Counted from the first letter of the stretch, positions 17,151-26,025 are shown. The stretch is 36,766 nucleotides of DNA from an uncultured Phocaeicola sp. (GCA_944320605.1 CALUIE010000022.1:1-36766); one strand, 5' to 3'. Notes: generated by a model from the letters alone, not told the origin. Program-made: numbers and translations.

Positions 17151-17939
17151 TTACATATACGGACTTATCTTCTCAGTCAAGACTTTCTCTTCAAGTAATG
17201 TGTCATCTACAGCTATTCCAAGTGTTACTGTCGAATTGGTATTCTCACCCTCCACTTTTATGGAGAGATTATAGTTTTTGGAAGGCTCTAAATTCAATGT
17301 TCCGCTGTAAGGTGTTTCTAATGCAGGCAATGTAACAGTATATGCCAATTCACGCCCTGATTCACCAACATTGAAATATGCTGTTTTTGAACTGTAATTA
17401 CTTTCATCAAATGTTAACTTACGGTCAGACGCATCAGTTGCATGGAATTCAATGGAATAATTAGTAAATGTATTTACAACGAAGTCGCTAAATCCGACAT
17501 TTACAGATGAACTCGCTAAACCACAATACACTGTTACTGTATTTGATTGATTTGCTATAACAGCAAAAGCCTGTTTGCCAGCCACACGAAATTGTCCCCA
17601 ACCATCGTTCGCATTTTCCGCTTCTTCTTCAGTGCAACTTTCGGCTGTCAGCAAATAGTCGTTACGGGCAGCACAAAGGAACGAGGTTTCCGCAATATCG
17701 CCATACCTCTTGTTGGAAAAGACAGAGTAATTTCCTCTTGTTAGGCTTACTTTGAATTCGTTTATATCAAAATCTAGAGATGTTCTTGTAGTGATTTCCA
17801 CTTCAGTAGTATCTACTAAAGAGAAACGTATCTCTCCTGTCTCATTAGAGAGTACTGGACTGTTATCATTCGAACAAGCGGAGAATGATAGTAATCCAGT
17901 TATGGAAAGTATGTATAGGATTTTTTTATTCATAATCAT
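17151..17939 (-). CDS. DUF4493-type surface lipoprotein (last gene of operon)
   Basis: The 262-residue lipoprotein has a signal ending SFSAC (Cys22) followed by SNDNSPV. The body fits the DUF4493 layout: GEIRFSLVDTTEVEITTRT, a DINEFKVSLTRGN strand, a RYGDIAE..FLCAARNDYLLTAESC section and an AVIANQSNTVTVYCGLASSSVNVGFSDF core. The 'N..TV.V.C.L....V.V.FSD' pattern recurs in the other DUF4493 members here. The end is all-beta with no catalytic motif. An alternative ATG lies two codons downstream (17933). The gene starts 18 bases after its upstream neighbour. The family name is by pattern; the function is unknown. Confidence 0.72.
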   Translation of the reverse strand: MIMNKKILYILSITGLLSFSACSNDNSPVLSNETGEIRFSLVDTTEVEITTRTSLDFDINEFKVSLTRGNYSVFSNKRYGDIAETSFLCAARNDYLLTAESCTEEEAENANDGWGQFRVAGKQAFAVIANQSNTVTVYCGLASSSVNVGFSDFVVNTFTNYSIEFHATDASDRKLTFDESNYSSKTAYFNVGESGRELAYTVTLPALETPYSGTLNLEPSKNYNLSIKVEGENTNSTVTLGIAVDDTLLEEKVLTEKISPYM

Positions 17940-17957
17940 AATTAATCAAAATATACT

Positions 17958-19721
17958 TTAATTGGAATTCCGATAATTTATTTGCATAGAAATAACATTT
18001 ACAGAGTTTCCCAAACCAGCCCCGTAATCGTATCTACATGATACCGCATTAATTTCAGATGTAAACGAACCATCTCCAAACAAATTATAGCGTCCAGTTT
18101 TATTCCCTTCATGCGAACAAATTACTTCAAACCTTGAATTATCTGAAGGTTTTAACTTTTCTATATAAAAAGTATATTTTCCCAATGAGGAGTTATTTTT
18201 CTCATATTGACAAGATAAAGAAAAATATAATGTATTTGGAACATAAAATGAAGGAGAACCAACTATATTTTTATCCCAAACAGCTGGCGTTTCCAAATAA
18301 ATATATTCATCATTGAAATCAACATTACCACCAATTTTATACCATCCATAATTATTCGCCGGATGTTTAAGAACGTACGGCAATCCAGTAACATGACATT
18401 CTAATGGTAGTGACTCTTCCACAACCCCATCAAAAGAAATTGATGCTGTTAAAGCGTGTTTTTGCCAAGCAAGAGAAGTGAATTCAGTAACTACTCCATA
18501 AGGTAACTCTACTGAATTCTGTTCACTATCCGTAGTATAAGTAACCTTCAAAAGATCTGAATAATTAGTCAAAATTTCCGATGCAATACTTGCTGATGCG
18601 TTAATATCGAAAATACTTGAGCCATCTTTCGCATTAGCCTGTTCTGCCCCTAAAGTCTTATAAACAGAATAGCTGGTATTTCCAGACACAGTAGCTGTAA
18701 ATTCAGGCAGAGGAATTTCTTCAAGAATGGCTGAAGTTAGGTCAAACGTTTCGCCTGTCTGCAAATGAATGGATGCCGATAAAGTACTTCCTTGCGGAAC
18801 ATACGGCCAACCATCAGTTACATTCATAGACACACCATTTTCCGGTTTCTCAGTATAGTTTCTTATAGTAGTACCATTATATAAAAGTTTAATATCCCAT
18901 CTGTCTATTAATTCCAATGGAGCACCCTTGGCGTCTATATTCATAGTAACATCTGTACCTGTCAAAGTTCCTTCCGAATAAGTATGAGTAGGTATTGCCG
19001 TCAATTGTATATTAGAAAATACCGACAAGTCGGGATCACATTGAACAATATATTTCGTACGTGCTGCTGCAGAAGAAGCTATATTCCACGCTTGCATTGT
19101 TTCTTTCTCCAACAAGTTTGTGCCTTCAAACAATACATTTACCGATTTTCCAGCTTGCGCAAACAAATAACCATCTGAATTATTTTTATTGGCAAGAATC
19201 ATGGATTTATCACCTACCTTTGCGGTTAACATCCATGTTTTATAATGTTTTTGCAAATTCTCGCTTACTTTTGGAACAAGCATTGCGTTTGCCATAGTTA
19301 CATTAACAGTTATATCCTTTTGTTTTCCAGGAAACACCTGAATTGTAGATGATGTACCAAAGAAATAAGGAACTTTTTGTAACAAATCATTCTCGCCATG
19401 GTAAACATTTACTATATAAGAACCTACCGTCAATTCTAACAGAGCATTCATCTCACTGTATTTTTTAGGGAATCCTTCTACAGAGATTCCATCTTTTTGA
19501 ATATCAACCATGAAATCGGCTGCTTCCGGTATAAGCTCATCCGGAAGTGAAACGGTCTCAGCCCTTGTAGAAGAAGAAAATTCCACATCTACATTTCCCA
19601 ATGTCAGACACAAATACCCTGTTCTTTCTCCACTTTCCTGATTAAAAGTATCATCAGAACAACTTGGCATCATCCAACAAAGAGTGAGCAACACTATTAC
19701 TTGTTGTACTATCCTTTTCAT
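17958..19721 (-). CDS. Large DUF4493-type surface lipoprotein
   Basis: The lipoprotein is about 587 residues. The chosen start gives MKRIVQQVIVLLTLCWMMPSC (Cys21) followed by SDDTFNQE. An upstream ATG at 19748 would overlap the previous stop by 8 bases and add nine residues; it cannot be excluded. The N-terminal third matches DUF4493: GYLCLTLGNVDVEF, EAADFMVDIQKDG, a LTVGSYIVNVYHG strand, PYFFGTSSTIQVFPGKQKDITVNVTMANAMLVPKVS. The remaining roughly 350 residues are beta-rich repeats that I do not recognise. No protease or glycosidase motif is seen. It sits in the middle of the AraC-linked operon and is probably a surface component of the same complex. Confidence 0.72.
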   Translation of the reverse strand: MKRIVQQVIVLLTLCWMMPSCSDDTFNQESGERTGYLCLTLGNVDVEFSSSTRAETVSLPDELIPEAADFMVDIQKDGISVEGFPKKYSEMNALLELTVGSYIVNVYHGENDLLQKVPYFFGTSSTIQVFPGKQKDITVNVTMANAMLVPKVSENLQKHYKTWMLTAKVGDKSMILANKNNSDGYLFAQAGKSVNVLFEGTNLLEKETMQAWNIASSAAARTKYIVQCDPDLSVFSNIQLTAIPTHTYSEGTLTGTDVTMNIDAKGAPLELIDRWDIKLLYNGTTIRNYTEKPENGVSMNVTDGWPYVPQGSTLSASIHLQTGETFDLTSAILEEIPLPEFTATVSGNTSYSVYKTLGAEQANAKDGSSIFDINASASIASEILTNYSDLLKVTYTTDSEQNSVELPYGVVTEFTSLAWQKHALTASISFDGVVEESLPLECHVTGLPYVLKHPANNYGWYKIGGNVDFNDEYIYLETPAVWDKNIVGSPSFYVPNTLYFSLSCQYEKNNSSLGKYTFYIEKLKPSDNSRFEVICSHEGNKTGRYNLFGDGSFTSEINAVSCRYDYGAGLGNSVNVISMQINYRNSN

Positions 19722-19740
19722 GTGTATAATTGTTTTTTCT

Positions 19741-21342
19741 TTATTCATAACTTAATTCAAATTCATCAACCCACAATGTACTACCTTCACCTACCTGTCC
19801 AACTACTTTAACACCTTCAAACTCTCCTCCATAATGACTTGATGTAGCTACTATTGTTATTTTGGCAGGTTTCGTCACGTTATCATTGTATTCCAAATTA
19901 AACTCAAAAGGAGTGTATTCTGTTACTGTTTCTGTTCCAACAAACTCACCATATGCAATCTCCTTACCGCTCGCATCCCATAATCTCATATATATGTGGC
20001 ACTCATCATTTTGCAGGTTTCCGGGTTTGGTGCCGGCTGTAATTGGCATTGACTTATATTTATAAAAACCTTTCAGTTTTGTAGGTCTTGCTCCATCATA
20101 TTCTCTTCCAAAAGTAACACTGGCAGAAGGATTACTCATATTAGTTTTATAACTTCCAATAAACAAGTTACCTGAAGCAGTTCCAACCAACGTTATACCT
20201 GTTATTGTATGCATCTCAGCTGCATATCCATTTACAGCATCAGAAGAACGTGTCGTTATCGGATCTTTTCCACCAGCTAATGTTGATGTCACTCCGGTAT
20301 TACCTGTAGCCCAATAACTGTCAGCATTATCACCATTAGCAAACCAGTTCTTTCCACTCTGACTCCAAGTATCGAAATTCAAATTTGGTATTTCTATAAT
20401 CTTCTCAGTTGTAAAAGCTACCGTCTCGCTATATTCGCCGTCAACAAGTATTCGCCACTGATATTCTGTACCATTCTCAAGCCCTTCCAGTTCAGCAGTA
20501 AAAGAAGTTTGGGCTACTTCTATATTTTCTGAAGGCAAAACGCTCCATTCAGAATCAGTAGTTTTCTTATACTCCACCGAAGGAGTTGCACCACTTTTCA
20601 TTTCCCCATAAAGAGAAACTTTAGTAGCCCACGCATTAGCACTTACTGGAGTTGAAAGAACCACAGAAGGTTGTACGTCTACAATCCACGTTGAAACCAA
20701 TACGTCATTCCTATAAAACTCAAACGTACGTGGACGCGTAAAATCAGTTACTGTAGTCGGATCTGGTCTAGCTTCAGCACTCTCTCCCTCAAGTTGCAAT
20801 TTATTGATATGAATATCATCTAAAGAAGTTTCCTTTTCCACATAAATTATTGCAATCTTACTTTGTGGATCTATCAATGCACTTCCAACCTGTTTTTCCA
20901 CTTCAACTACCCTGTCAATTTCCTGCGTTACCTTTATATTCCACACATACTCCTGATAGGTTTTCAATACAAATCTCACAATCTTAGTGAAATCAACTAC
21001 AGTATTTGCATTTGCAGGCAACTCATCAAGCGAAGCAAAACTTTTATTTGGAAATTGTTCGAAACTGGCACATGCATCCTTATCTGGTATAATTTCAGCA
21101 TCTTCAGACACCTTCAACTTTGTTATCTGGAGTTTCGAAACATCTGCCAGTTCTCCTACAGTAATACTAACCGTATTGGAAGCCGCATCTATCACCGGCT
21201 CACCTTTCATATCATAAACGCCTATTTCCTCTATGACGCTTTCTATATATGGATATGGCAGATCGTTCTTTACACAAGAGCAAACCGCCAATGACAAAAT
21301 ACCGAATATTGAGAATTTTAAAATCTTACAAACCATATACAT
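19741..21342 (-). CDS. PCMD-domain surface lipoprotein with Ig-like/FN3-like N-terminal region
   Basis: The 533-residue lipoprotein has signal ending LAVCSC (Cys23) followed by VKNDLPYP. Residues about 30-225 form two Ig-like units of the type found in Bacteroides surface proteins (VSITVGELADVSKLQITKLK, then IAIIYVEKETSLDDIHINKL). A fibronectin-III-like unit follows (YKKTTDSEWSVLP, LEGLENGTEYQWRILVDG). Residues 318-533 are a PCMD ('putative carbohydrate metabolism') beta-sandwich: IPNLNFDTWSQ, SYWATGNTGV, GYAAEMHT, NLFIGSYKTN, VATSSHYGG and WVDEFELSYE. That domain is almost duplicated in the gene at 22081-23772. The barrel gene sits between them, 6 bases upstream of this ATG. A glycan-related role is suggested only by the family name. 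Confidence 0.82.
   Translation of the reverse strand: MYMVCKILKFSIFGILSLAVCSCVKNDLPYPYIESVIEEIGVYDMKGEPVIDAASNTVSITVGELADVSKLQITKLKVSEDAEIIPDKDACASFEQFPNKSFASLDELPANANTVVDFTKIVRFVLKTYQEYVWNIKVTQEIDRVVEVEKQVGSALIDPQSKIAIIYVEKETSLDDIHINKLQLEGESAEARPDPTTVTDFTRPRTFEFYRNDVLVSTWIVDVQPSVVLSTPVSANAWATKVSLYGEMKSGATPSVEYKKTTDSEWSVLPSENIEVAQTSFTAELEGLENGTEYQWRILVDGEYSETVAFTTEKIIEIPNLNFDTWSQSGKNWFANGDNADSYWATGNTGVTSTLAGGKDPITTRSSDAVNGYAAEMHTITGITLVGTASGNLFIGSYKTNMSNPSASVTFGREYDGARPTKLKGFYKYKSMPITAGTKPGNLQNDECHIYMRLWDASGKEIAYGEFVGTETVTEYTPFEFNLEYNDNVTKPAKITIVATSSHYGGEFEGVKVVGQVGEGSTLWVDEFELSYE
19744..20391 (-). repeat. PCMD cassette, copy A (paralogous to 22084-22734)
   Basis: This stretch encodes 216 residues that align almost without gaps with those encoded at 22084-22734. 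DNA similarity is visible as well, for example around 20347-20395 versus 22690-22738. The sequences upstream of the cassette differ in the two genes, so the copies look like a shuffled or duplicated domain. Confidence 0.8.
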
Positions 21343-21348
21343 ATATGT

Positions 21349-22077
21349 TTAGAAATAAGTACACAAGCCTATATTTACGGAAAATATATTAATCTTGAAA
21401 TTAGCGGAACTTTTCCTGAAAGAACCCTTTTCCACCTGGTTTGTAACCTGTTCTACCCATTGAAAGTCCAATCCAAGTACATCTATTGAAACCTCAACAG
21501 CCAAATTGTTAGTAACAAATGCTGTCAAACCTGGAGTTGCACTAATCTGGAATTTATTTACTTTCTGGTATGTACCAGTCAAATCATTTCCTGTTCCTGA
21601 ATAGTTCTTCCCTTGACTATATCCATATGTGAGACCTAATTCATTAAAAAAGCCAAAAACTTTACTTTTGCCAAGTCCCATGTATGTTCTAATGAAACCG
21701 GAAGTCGATATTCCATGTTCCAGATATCCATAGTCCTTTATACCAAAACTCAAATCATCTCCCAAATTCAAATCAACATTACCTATATAAGCAAAAGTTC
21801 TATTGTATTGCACCCTTAAACCTGCACTTATATTGTCTGTAAAGAAATAAGAAGCATGTGGGCTGATTTTAAAAGTATATGCTTCTCCTCCTGCTTTATC
21901 CAAAATAAGAAACTTATAGTTATCGCTTTCCATTTCCATATATGAAAAAGACAATCCGCTAGACCATGTTCCTTTCGGTACAAAAAGAGAGCCTTGAATA
22001 TTTCTATCAAAACCTCCACGTGCATGGCTATAAGCCACGCACATGAAGGTCAACAAAATCAATATTATTTTTCGCAT
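21349..22077 (-). CDS. Outer-membrane beta-barrel protein
   Basis: The 242-residue protein has a cleavable, non-lipoprotein signal (MRKIILILLTFMCVAYSHARG). It then shows alternating amphipathic strands with aromatic belts, such as WSSGLSFSYMEM, FKISPHASYFFTDNISAGLRVQY and KVFGFFNELGLTYGYSQG. It ends in CTYF with a C-terminal phenylalanine, the signature for BAM-dependent barrel insertion. The size suggests about eight to ten strands, similar to OmpW/opacity-type barrels. It lies between the two PCMD lipoprotein genes with gaps of 3 and 6 bases. It is the only integral outer-membrane protein of this operon, so it may anchor or dock the lipoproteins; that role is inferred from position. Confidence 0.82.
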   Translation of the reverse strand: MRKIILILLTFMCVAYSHARGGFDRNIQGSLFVPKGTWSSGLSFSYMEMESDNYKFLILDKAGGEAYTFKISPHASYFFTDNISAGLRVQYNRTFAYIGNVDLNLGDDLSFGIKDYGYLEHGISTSGFIRTYMGLGKSKVFGFFNELGLTYGYSQGKNYSGTGNDLTGTYQKVNKFQISATPGLTAFVTNNLAVEVSIDVLGLDFQWVEQVTNQVEKGSFRKSSANFKINIFSVNIGLCTYF

Positions 22078-22080
22078 AAA

Positions 22081-23772
22081 TTATTCGTATGACAAACTAA
22101 ATTCATCTACAAAAAGTTGACTTCCAGCACCTACCTGACCCACAACTTTTGATCCATTAAATACACCACCATAATGACTTGAAGTAGCTACTATTGCAAT
22201 CTTTGCTGGAACTTTATCTGTTTTTGAGTATGTAATTTTAAATTCAAAAGGAGTATAAATATCAACTTGTTCCTTTCCAACGAACTCACCAAAACCAATT
22301 TCATTACCATCCGAATCCCACAATTTCAAATAAATATTACATTCATCAGTTGTTAAATCACCAGGAACTGTTCCACCATTTGAAATTTGTTTAGGATAAT
22401 ATTTATAATATCCCTTTAAAGATGTTGGTCTTGCCCCTGAATATGGACGTCCAAATGAAACACTTGCTGAAGGGTTCATCATATTCGTTTTGTAACTTCC
22501 TATAAATAAATTACCAGAAGCAGCACCTACTAGAGTTATTCCTGTTATAGTATGCATTTCTGCGGCATAACCTGAAACAGATTCATCAGAACGAGTTGTT
22601 ATAGGATCATTACTACCTGCCAAGAAAGAAGTTACACCAGTATTTCCAGTAGCCCAATAGCTATCAGCTGCATCAGCATTGGCAAACCAATTTTTACCAT
22701 TTTGACTCCATGTATCGAAATTCAAATTAGGTATTTCTATATATTTTTCTGTAGTGAATGTTAAAACTTCTCCTTCTTTATCTCCGCATACCATCTTATA
22801 TTCATATTCTGTACCGAAATCAAGAGATGTAAGTTTTGCAGTATATTCATAGTCTGTTCCCTCCACTTTTTGTGCAGGTATAGACAGCCAATCAGCATCA
22901 TTAGTTTTCTTATATTTAAATTCTATAGGATCTGACGGATCAACCAGTGTACACAATCCTGACACTGATGCAAATTTACCCCAAACTTTGGTTGCATCTC
23001 CTGCAACTGCAACAGTAGAAACACCATCCGGTTTGAGTGGAACGCCTAAAGTCACTTCGTATTCATTACGGTTAACATCAACTGACACAGTAATATTGCC
23101 ATTACCGTCTGTATTGACATCAAAATTAACATTATACCTGTAAGCAGCCAAAGCATTCTCTGTTATCTGTTTATTGAGTTCTGTCGGCTGACCACCATTT
23201 GGAGTCAAAGTCAAATTGACATTCAATGGTTGTCCCGGTTTTACGTAAGCCTCACGAGTTTCATCTCCGGCAAAAACAATGTTTGTTCCTTCACTTCCTG
23301 TTACCGTAGCGGAATAATCCGAGAAATGTGACTTAAAATTATCCGAATATGAAACTTTAACCAAACTTTGTGCCAACTTACATTCCACTTCTACTGTATA
23401 TGAAGTATTTGCTTTTACAGTAAGTTTCTCACTTCCGCTATAATATGGCTGGGCATCAAAACCTTCAGCAAGTGTTTTATTTGCAGAATATGCCTCTACA
23501 GTATATTCTCCACCTGCAGGAACTAGAAATGATTCGCCTTGCAACTCTGTCCAATCATCAGCCTCTTTAAAGACTATGCCATCAACACTTGTTATTTTAA
23601 CAGACATAACTTCATTTCCGGAACGGGATGTAATGGACTTATTAATACCTACAGAAGATAACTGAATATACCCTTCACCTTGATTCATATTCATATCTTC
23701 AAATTGACATGAAATCATACAAAACATCATGCCAATACTTATATATAAATATTTTTTTGCAATCATAGTCAT
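22081..23772 (-). CDS. DUF4493 + PCMD surface lipoprotein
   Basis: The lipoprotein is about 563 residues. The signal MTMIAKKYLYISIGMMFCMISC gives Cys22 followed by QFEDMNMN. The N-terminal section is DUF4493-like: GYIQLSSVGINKSITSR, SVKITSVDG, FLVPAGGEYTVEAYSANK, PYYSGSEKLTVKANTSYTVEVECKLAQSLVKVSYSDNFKSHFSD. An FN3-like unit follows (FKYKKTNDADWLSIP, LTSLDFGTEYEYKMVCGD). The final 217 residues are the PCMD cassette (IPNLNFDTWSQ to DEFSLSYE). The open frame extends to a TTG at 23787; ATG 23772 is chosen, with ATG 23766 as an alternative. DUF4493 and PCMD in one chain ties the two families functionally. No catalytic residues are recognised. Confidence 0.82.
   Translation of the reverse strand: MTMIAKKYLYISIGMMFCMISCQFEDMNMNQGEGYIQLSSVGINKSITSRSGNEVMSVKITSVDGIVFKEADDWTELQGESFLVPAGGEYTVEAYSANKTLAEGFDAQPYYSGSEKLTVKANTSYTVEVECKLAQSLVKVSYSDNFKSHFSDYSATVTGSEGTNIVFAGDETREAYVKPGQPLNVNLTLTPNGGQPTELNKQITENALAAYRYNVNFDVNTDGNGNITVSVDVNRNEYEVTLGVPLKPDGVSTVAVAGDATKVWGKFASVSGLCTLVDPSDPIEFKYKKTNDADWLSIPAQKVEGTDYEYTAKLTSLDFGTEYEYKMVCGDKEGEVLTFTTEKYIEIPNLNFDTWSQNGKNWFANADAADSYWATGNTGVTSFLAGSNDPITTRSDESVSGYAAEMHTITGITLVGAASGNLFIGSYKTNMMNPSASVSFGRPYSGARPTSLKGYYKYYPKQISNGGTVPGDLTTDECNIYLKLWDSDGNEIGFGEFVGKEQVDIYTPFEFKITYSKTDKVPAKIAIVATSSHYGGVFNGSKVVGQVGAGSQLFVDEFSLSYE
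22084..22734 (-). repeat. PCMD cassette, copy B (paralogous to 19744-20391)
   Basis: This copy encodes 217 residues that closely match copy A, including ADSYWATGNTGVTS, GYAAEMHTITGITLVG, NLFIGSYKTNM and IVATSSHYGG. The two copies flank the barrel gene. The main differences are in the middle loop (PKQISNGGTVPGDLTTD versus SMPITAGTKPGNLQND). Confidence 0.8.
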
Positions 23773-23783
23773 AGTCTGTTTAA

Positions 23784-25124
23784 TCAATCAGTAATTATAA
23801 TTTTTAGATCTCCACCCTTGTTATTTCCCTTGGTATCAACAACTTCGATAGAAAAAACATTATTACTTGCGCCATATAGCGGTAGTAATTCCATGAATTC
23901 TGTAACATCAAAAACAAATTGAGTTTCACCCTTTACACTTTGACCTGGTTTCAACAACCCTATACCTGTTTGGTCTTCCAACGAACCAGTAAGAACAGGT
24001 TCTAGTTCTCCAGGATTTGCTATATCAAATTTTTGTCCAAGTCCAAAGCCTGTCAACGTACTCATAAATCCTTGATTATCACTACTTATAGTAACATAAA
24101 GGTTTTCAATTGAGTTTGTGGCTTTTATAGTTACAACAACAGGAGTCGCACTTTGAGCAGGATTTGTATATTCAGCCGGTAATCCCTCAAAAGTAATAGT
24201 AGCTTCAGGATCTGTAGGTTCTTCGGGATCTGTAGGCTCTCCTGGATTAAAAGTAATTTCTTCTACAGGAATAGTTATCACCTCGTCATGTTCGGTAAAT
24301 GTGAAATCCACAGTCATAGTAAAATCTATATAAGACGAAGAAGAACCGTCCTCTGTAATATTAATCAGGAATGCATCTCCAGCAGCCAATGTAGTTCCAC
24401 CTTCAGCATCTGCTGGTTTTGTTATCTTATAGTTTCTCTGTATAGGTTGTTCCTCCGCCAAATCTGTTGCTATAGTCGTTGCTTTCACCGATACATTAAG
24501 TGCAGACTTGTCCTGAGGAACTTTAAGATAATATTTCTTATCCACATTATCCTTGTCTATTATCACAGAAGCACCATCACCGTTGTCAACTATAAATTTA
24601 TAATCATCCTTAAATTTATCTTTAAAAGACTGGTCCAACGAAAATGCCACTTCAATATTTTGCAACTTACACTGAACTGCAACCTCTGTTGTAGTAGCAG
24701 CCTTTATACTCATTGTACTACTACCCATAAAGAAAGGTTTCTCGGACACATTTACATTGCTTCCATCATAATTATATGCCTTGACCGTATATTCACCTTC
24801 ACTAAGTGTAAGAGAAACGACTCCGTTCTTTCCTAGTTCAGAAATCAAACCACTTTTCTGTTCCACACCGTCTTTATCAAGCACAAAAAGCGTATAATTA
24901 TTTATATTTGTCTCTTCAGCCGGGAAAACGCCCGGTTTGTTTCCATTATATTCCGATTCAGTCCTTGTATCAACATCAGTTTTAGCATTGTTGGATACAT
25001 TAAGAACCAGATCTCCGTATGAGTAATGCTCACTTTTTCCGGTCAATTCATCTTTCATCGCACACGAAGTAACAATAGCACCGGATACAAATATATATGC
25101 TAATGTATATAAAAACTTATTCAT
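23784..25124 (-). CDS. DUF4493-type surface lipoprotein with acidic linker
   Basis: The 446-residue lipoprotein has signal MNKFLYTLAYIFVSGAIVTSC (Cys21), followed by AMKDELTG. The DUF4493 portion (about 35-265) has DLVLNVSNNAKTDVDTRTE, INNYTLFVLDKDGVEQ, LSEGEYTVKAYNYDG, KPFFMGSSTMSIKAATTTEVAVQCKLQNIEVAFSLDQSFKDKF. A repeated linker EEPTDPEEPTDPE leads to a C-terminal beta domain (about 305-445), beginning ATITFEGLPAEYTN, whose family I do not recognise. Its stop lies 11 bases before the chosen ATG of the next gene. The linker suggests an extended, exposed arrangement. Its function is unknown. Confidence 0.75.
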   Translation of the reverse strand: MNKFLYTLAYIFVSGAIVTSCAMKDELTGKSEHYSYGDLVLNVSNNAKTDVDTRTESEYNGNKPGVFPAEETNINNYTLFVLDKDGVEQKSGLISELGKNGVVSLTLSEGEYTVKAYNYDGSNVNVSEKPFFMGSSTMSIKAATTTEVAVQCKLQNIEVAFSLDQSFKDKFKDDYKFIVDNGDGASVIIDKDNVDKKYYLKVPQDKSALNVSVKATTIATDLAEEQPIQRNYKITKPADAEGGTTLAAGDAFLINITEDGSSSSYIDFTMTVDFTFTEHDEVITIPVEEITFNPGEPTDPEEPTDPEATITFEGLPAEYTNPAQSATPVVVTIKATNSIENLYVTISSDNQGFMSTLTGFGLGQKFDIANPGELEPVLTGSLEDQTGIGLLKPGQSVKGETQFVFDVTEFMELLPLYGASNNVFSIEVVDTKGNNKGGDLKIIITD

Positions 25125-25134
25125 ATTCCTTATA

Positions 25135-25947
25135 TTAATTATTTAACAAATCGTTTGGTATTTCAATATCCACATCTTCATCCACAACATCCGTATTAAC
25201 TGTTATGTTGATGCCAAATTTACCGCCTTCCACTTCTGTCACATTCGGACTAATGCTGATTTTCAGCAGAGTTTGTGAAGACACTGCAACCTGCTTTGTA
25301 TTGGTAAATCCCTCAGGAGATACAGATTCACCATTTTTATCCTTTATATCGAATGCCAACTCCACATTTTCCTCTGCATCAGACTGCAAATACAAATCCT
25401 TTCCGGCATCAGCATTACCCATAGTCCATGCCGCATCCATGTGTTTAGTTTTGATACTGACAATACAATCAGAGAAATATTCCAAAAAATCATCAGAATA
25501 CGCCACATTAACCTTTATAGCCTGTGGTTTACACTGGAATCCTACTTTTTTAGTAGAACCTGCTTGAACGCTAAATGTTTCACTTCCACACACATAAAGA
25601 TTATCATAACTTGCAGGAGAAACTTCGCCATAATAAGCCTCTAATTTATATTGCTGTCCGGGATCAACCTCGTATGCCAACGACCAGTCTTTATATACCG
25701 CCGTATATACTTCCTCACCGCTATCAGCCTTTGTAAGTTTTACTGTATAATTTGTTATATCAGAATAAACAGATTCATCTATAGCACGAGATACAGCCGT
25801 AGCACCACCTGAAGATTTGAACGACATATCAGACTTCAAATCAACAACAATCTGAGTTTTATCCGACGACGTATCATCAGACTTAGCACATGATGCCATA
25901 AAGCATAATGAACATACAAATAAAATTGAACAAAATAATTTCTTCAT
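25135..25947 (-). CDS. DUF4493-type surface lipoprotein (first gene of operon)
   Basis: The 270-residue lipoprotein has signal MKKLFCSILFVCSLCFMASC (Cys20), followed by AKSDDTSSDK, a strong acidic surface-export signal. The body is a compact DUF4493 domain: IVVDLKSDMSFKSSGG, ITNYTVKLTKADSGEE, EVDPGQQYKLEAYYGE, LYVCGSETFSVQAGSTKKVGFQCKPQAIKVNVAYSDDFLEYFSD. A beta-rich end closes with an acidic tail. It is promoter-proximal in the seven-gene operon and faces the divergent AraC gene, with the promoter and candidate operator in between. No enzyme motif is visible. The DUF4493 name rests on pattern recognition. Confidence 0.75.
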   Translation of the reverse strand: MKKLFCSILFVCSLCFMASCAKSDDTSSDKTQIVVDLKSDMSFKSSGGATAVSRAIDESVYSDITNYTVKLTKADSGEEVYTAVYKDWSLAYEVDPGQQYKLEAYYGEVSPASYDNLYVCGSETFSVQAGSTKKVGFQCKPQAIKVNVAYSDDFLEYFSDCIVSIKTKHMDAAWTMGNADAGKDLYLQSDAEENVELAFDIKDKNGESVSPEGFTNTKQVAVSSQTLLKISISPNVTEVEGGKFGINITVNTDVVDEDVDIEIPNDLLNN

Positions 25948-25993
25948 TTTACATTAATATTATATTTTTATTCCATTACATATTTTCACGTTG

Positions 25994-26025
25994 CAAATTA
26001 ACTGCTTTTTAACATGTCTCACAAG
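25994..26025 (-). promoter_or_regulatory. Putative promoter of the DUF4493/PCMD operon
   Basis: On the minus strand, CTTG (26025-26022), a 20-base spacer and TTAATTTG (26001-25994) are each one mismatch from consensus. The leader to the ATG at 25947 would be about 40 bases. The imperfect boxes fit a promoter that needs an activator. Confidence 0.55.

Noticed and set aside
24196-24243. Repeated codons encoding EEPTDPEEPTDPE as a CRISPR-like or VNTR array
   Set aside because: There are only about two short units, in frame, and they read as a protein linker.
24288-24836. A 182-codon plus-strand frame inside the DUF4493 gene
   Set aside because: It consists of low-complexity Ile/Cys/Arg-rich sequence opposite a well-supported lipoprotein gene.
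6860-25947. The lipoprotein island as a mobile element or prophage
   Set aside because: No integrase, transposase, conjugation gene, tRNA-proximal attachment site or flanking direct repeats were seen in the window.
17151-25947. A classical polysaccharide utilisation locus
   Set aside because: No SusC-like TonB-dependent receptor, SusD-like protein or glycoside hydrolase is encoded; the barrel is far too small to be SusC.
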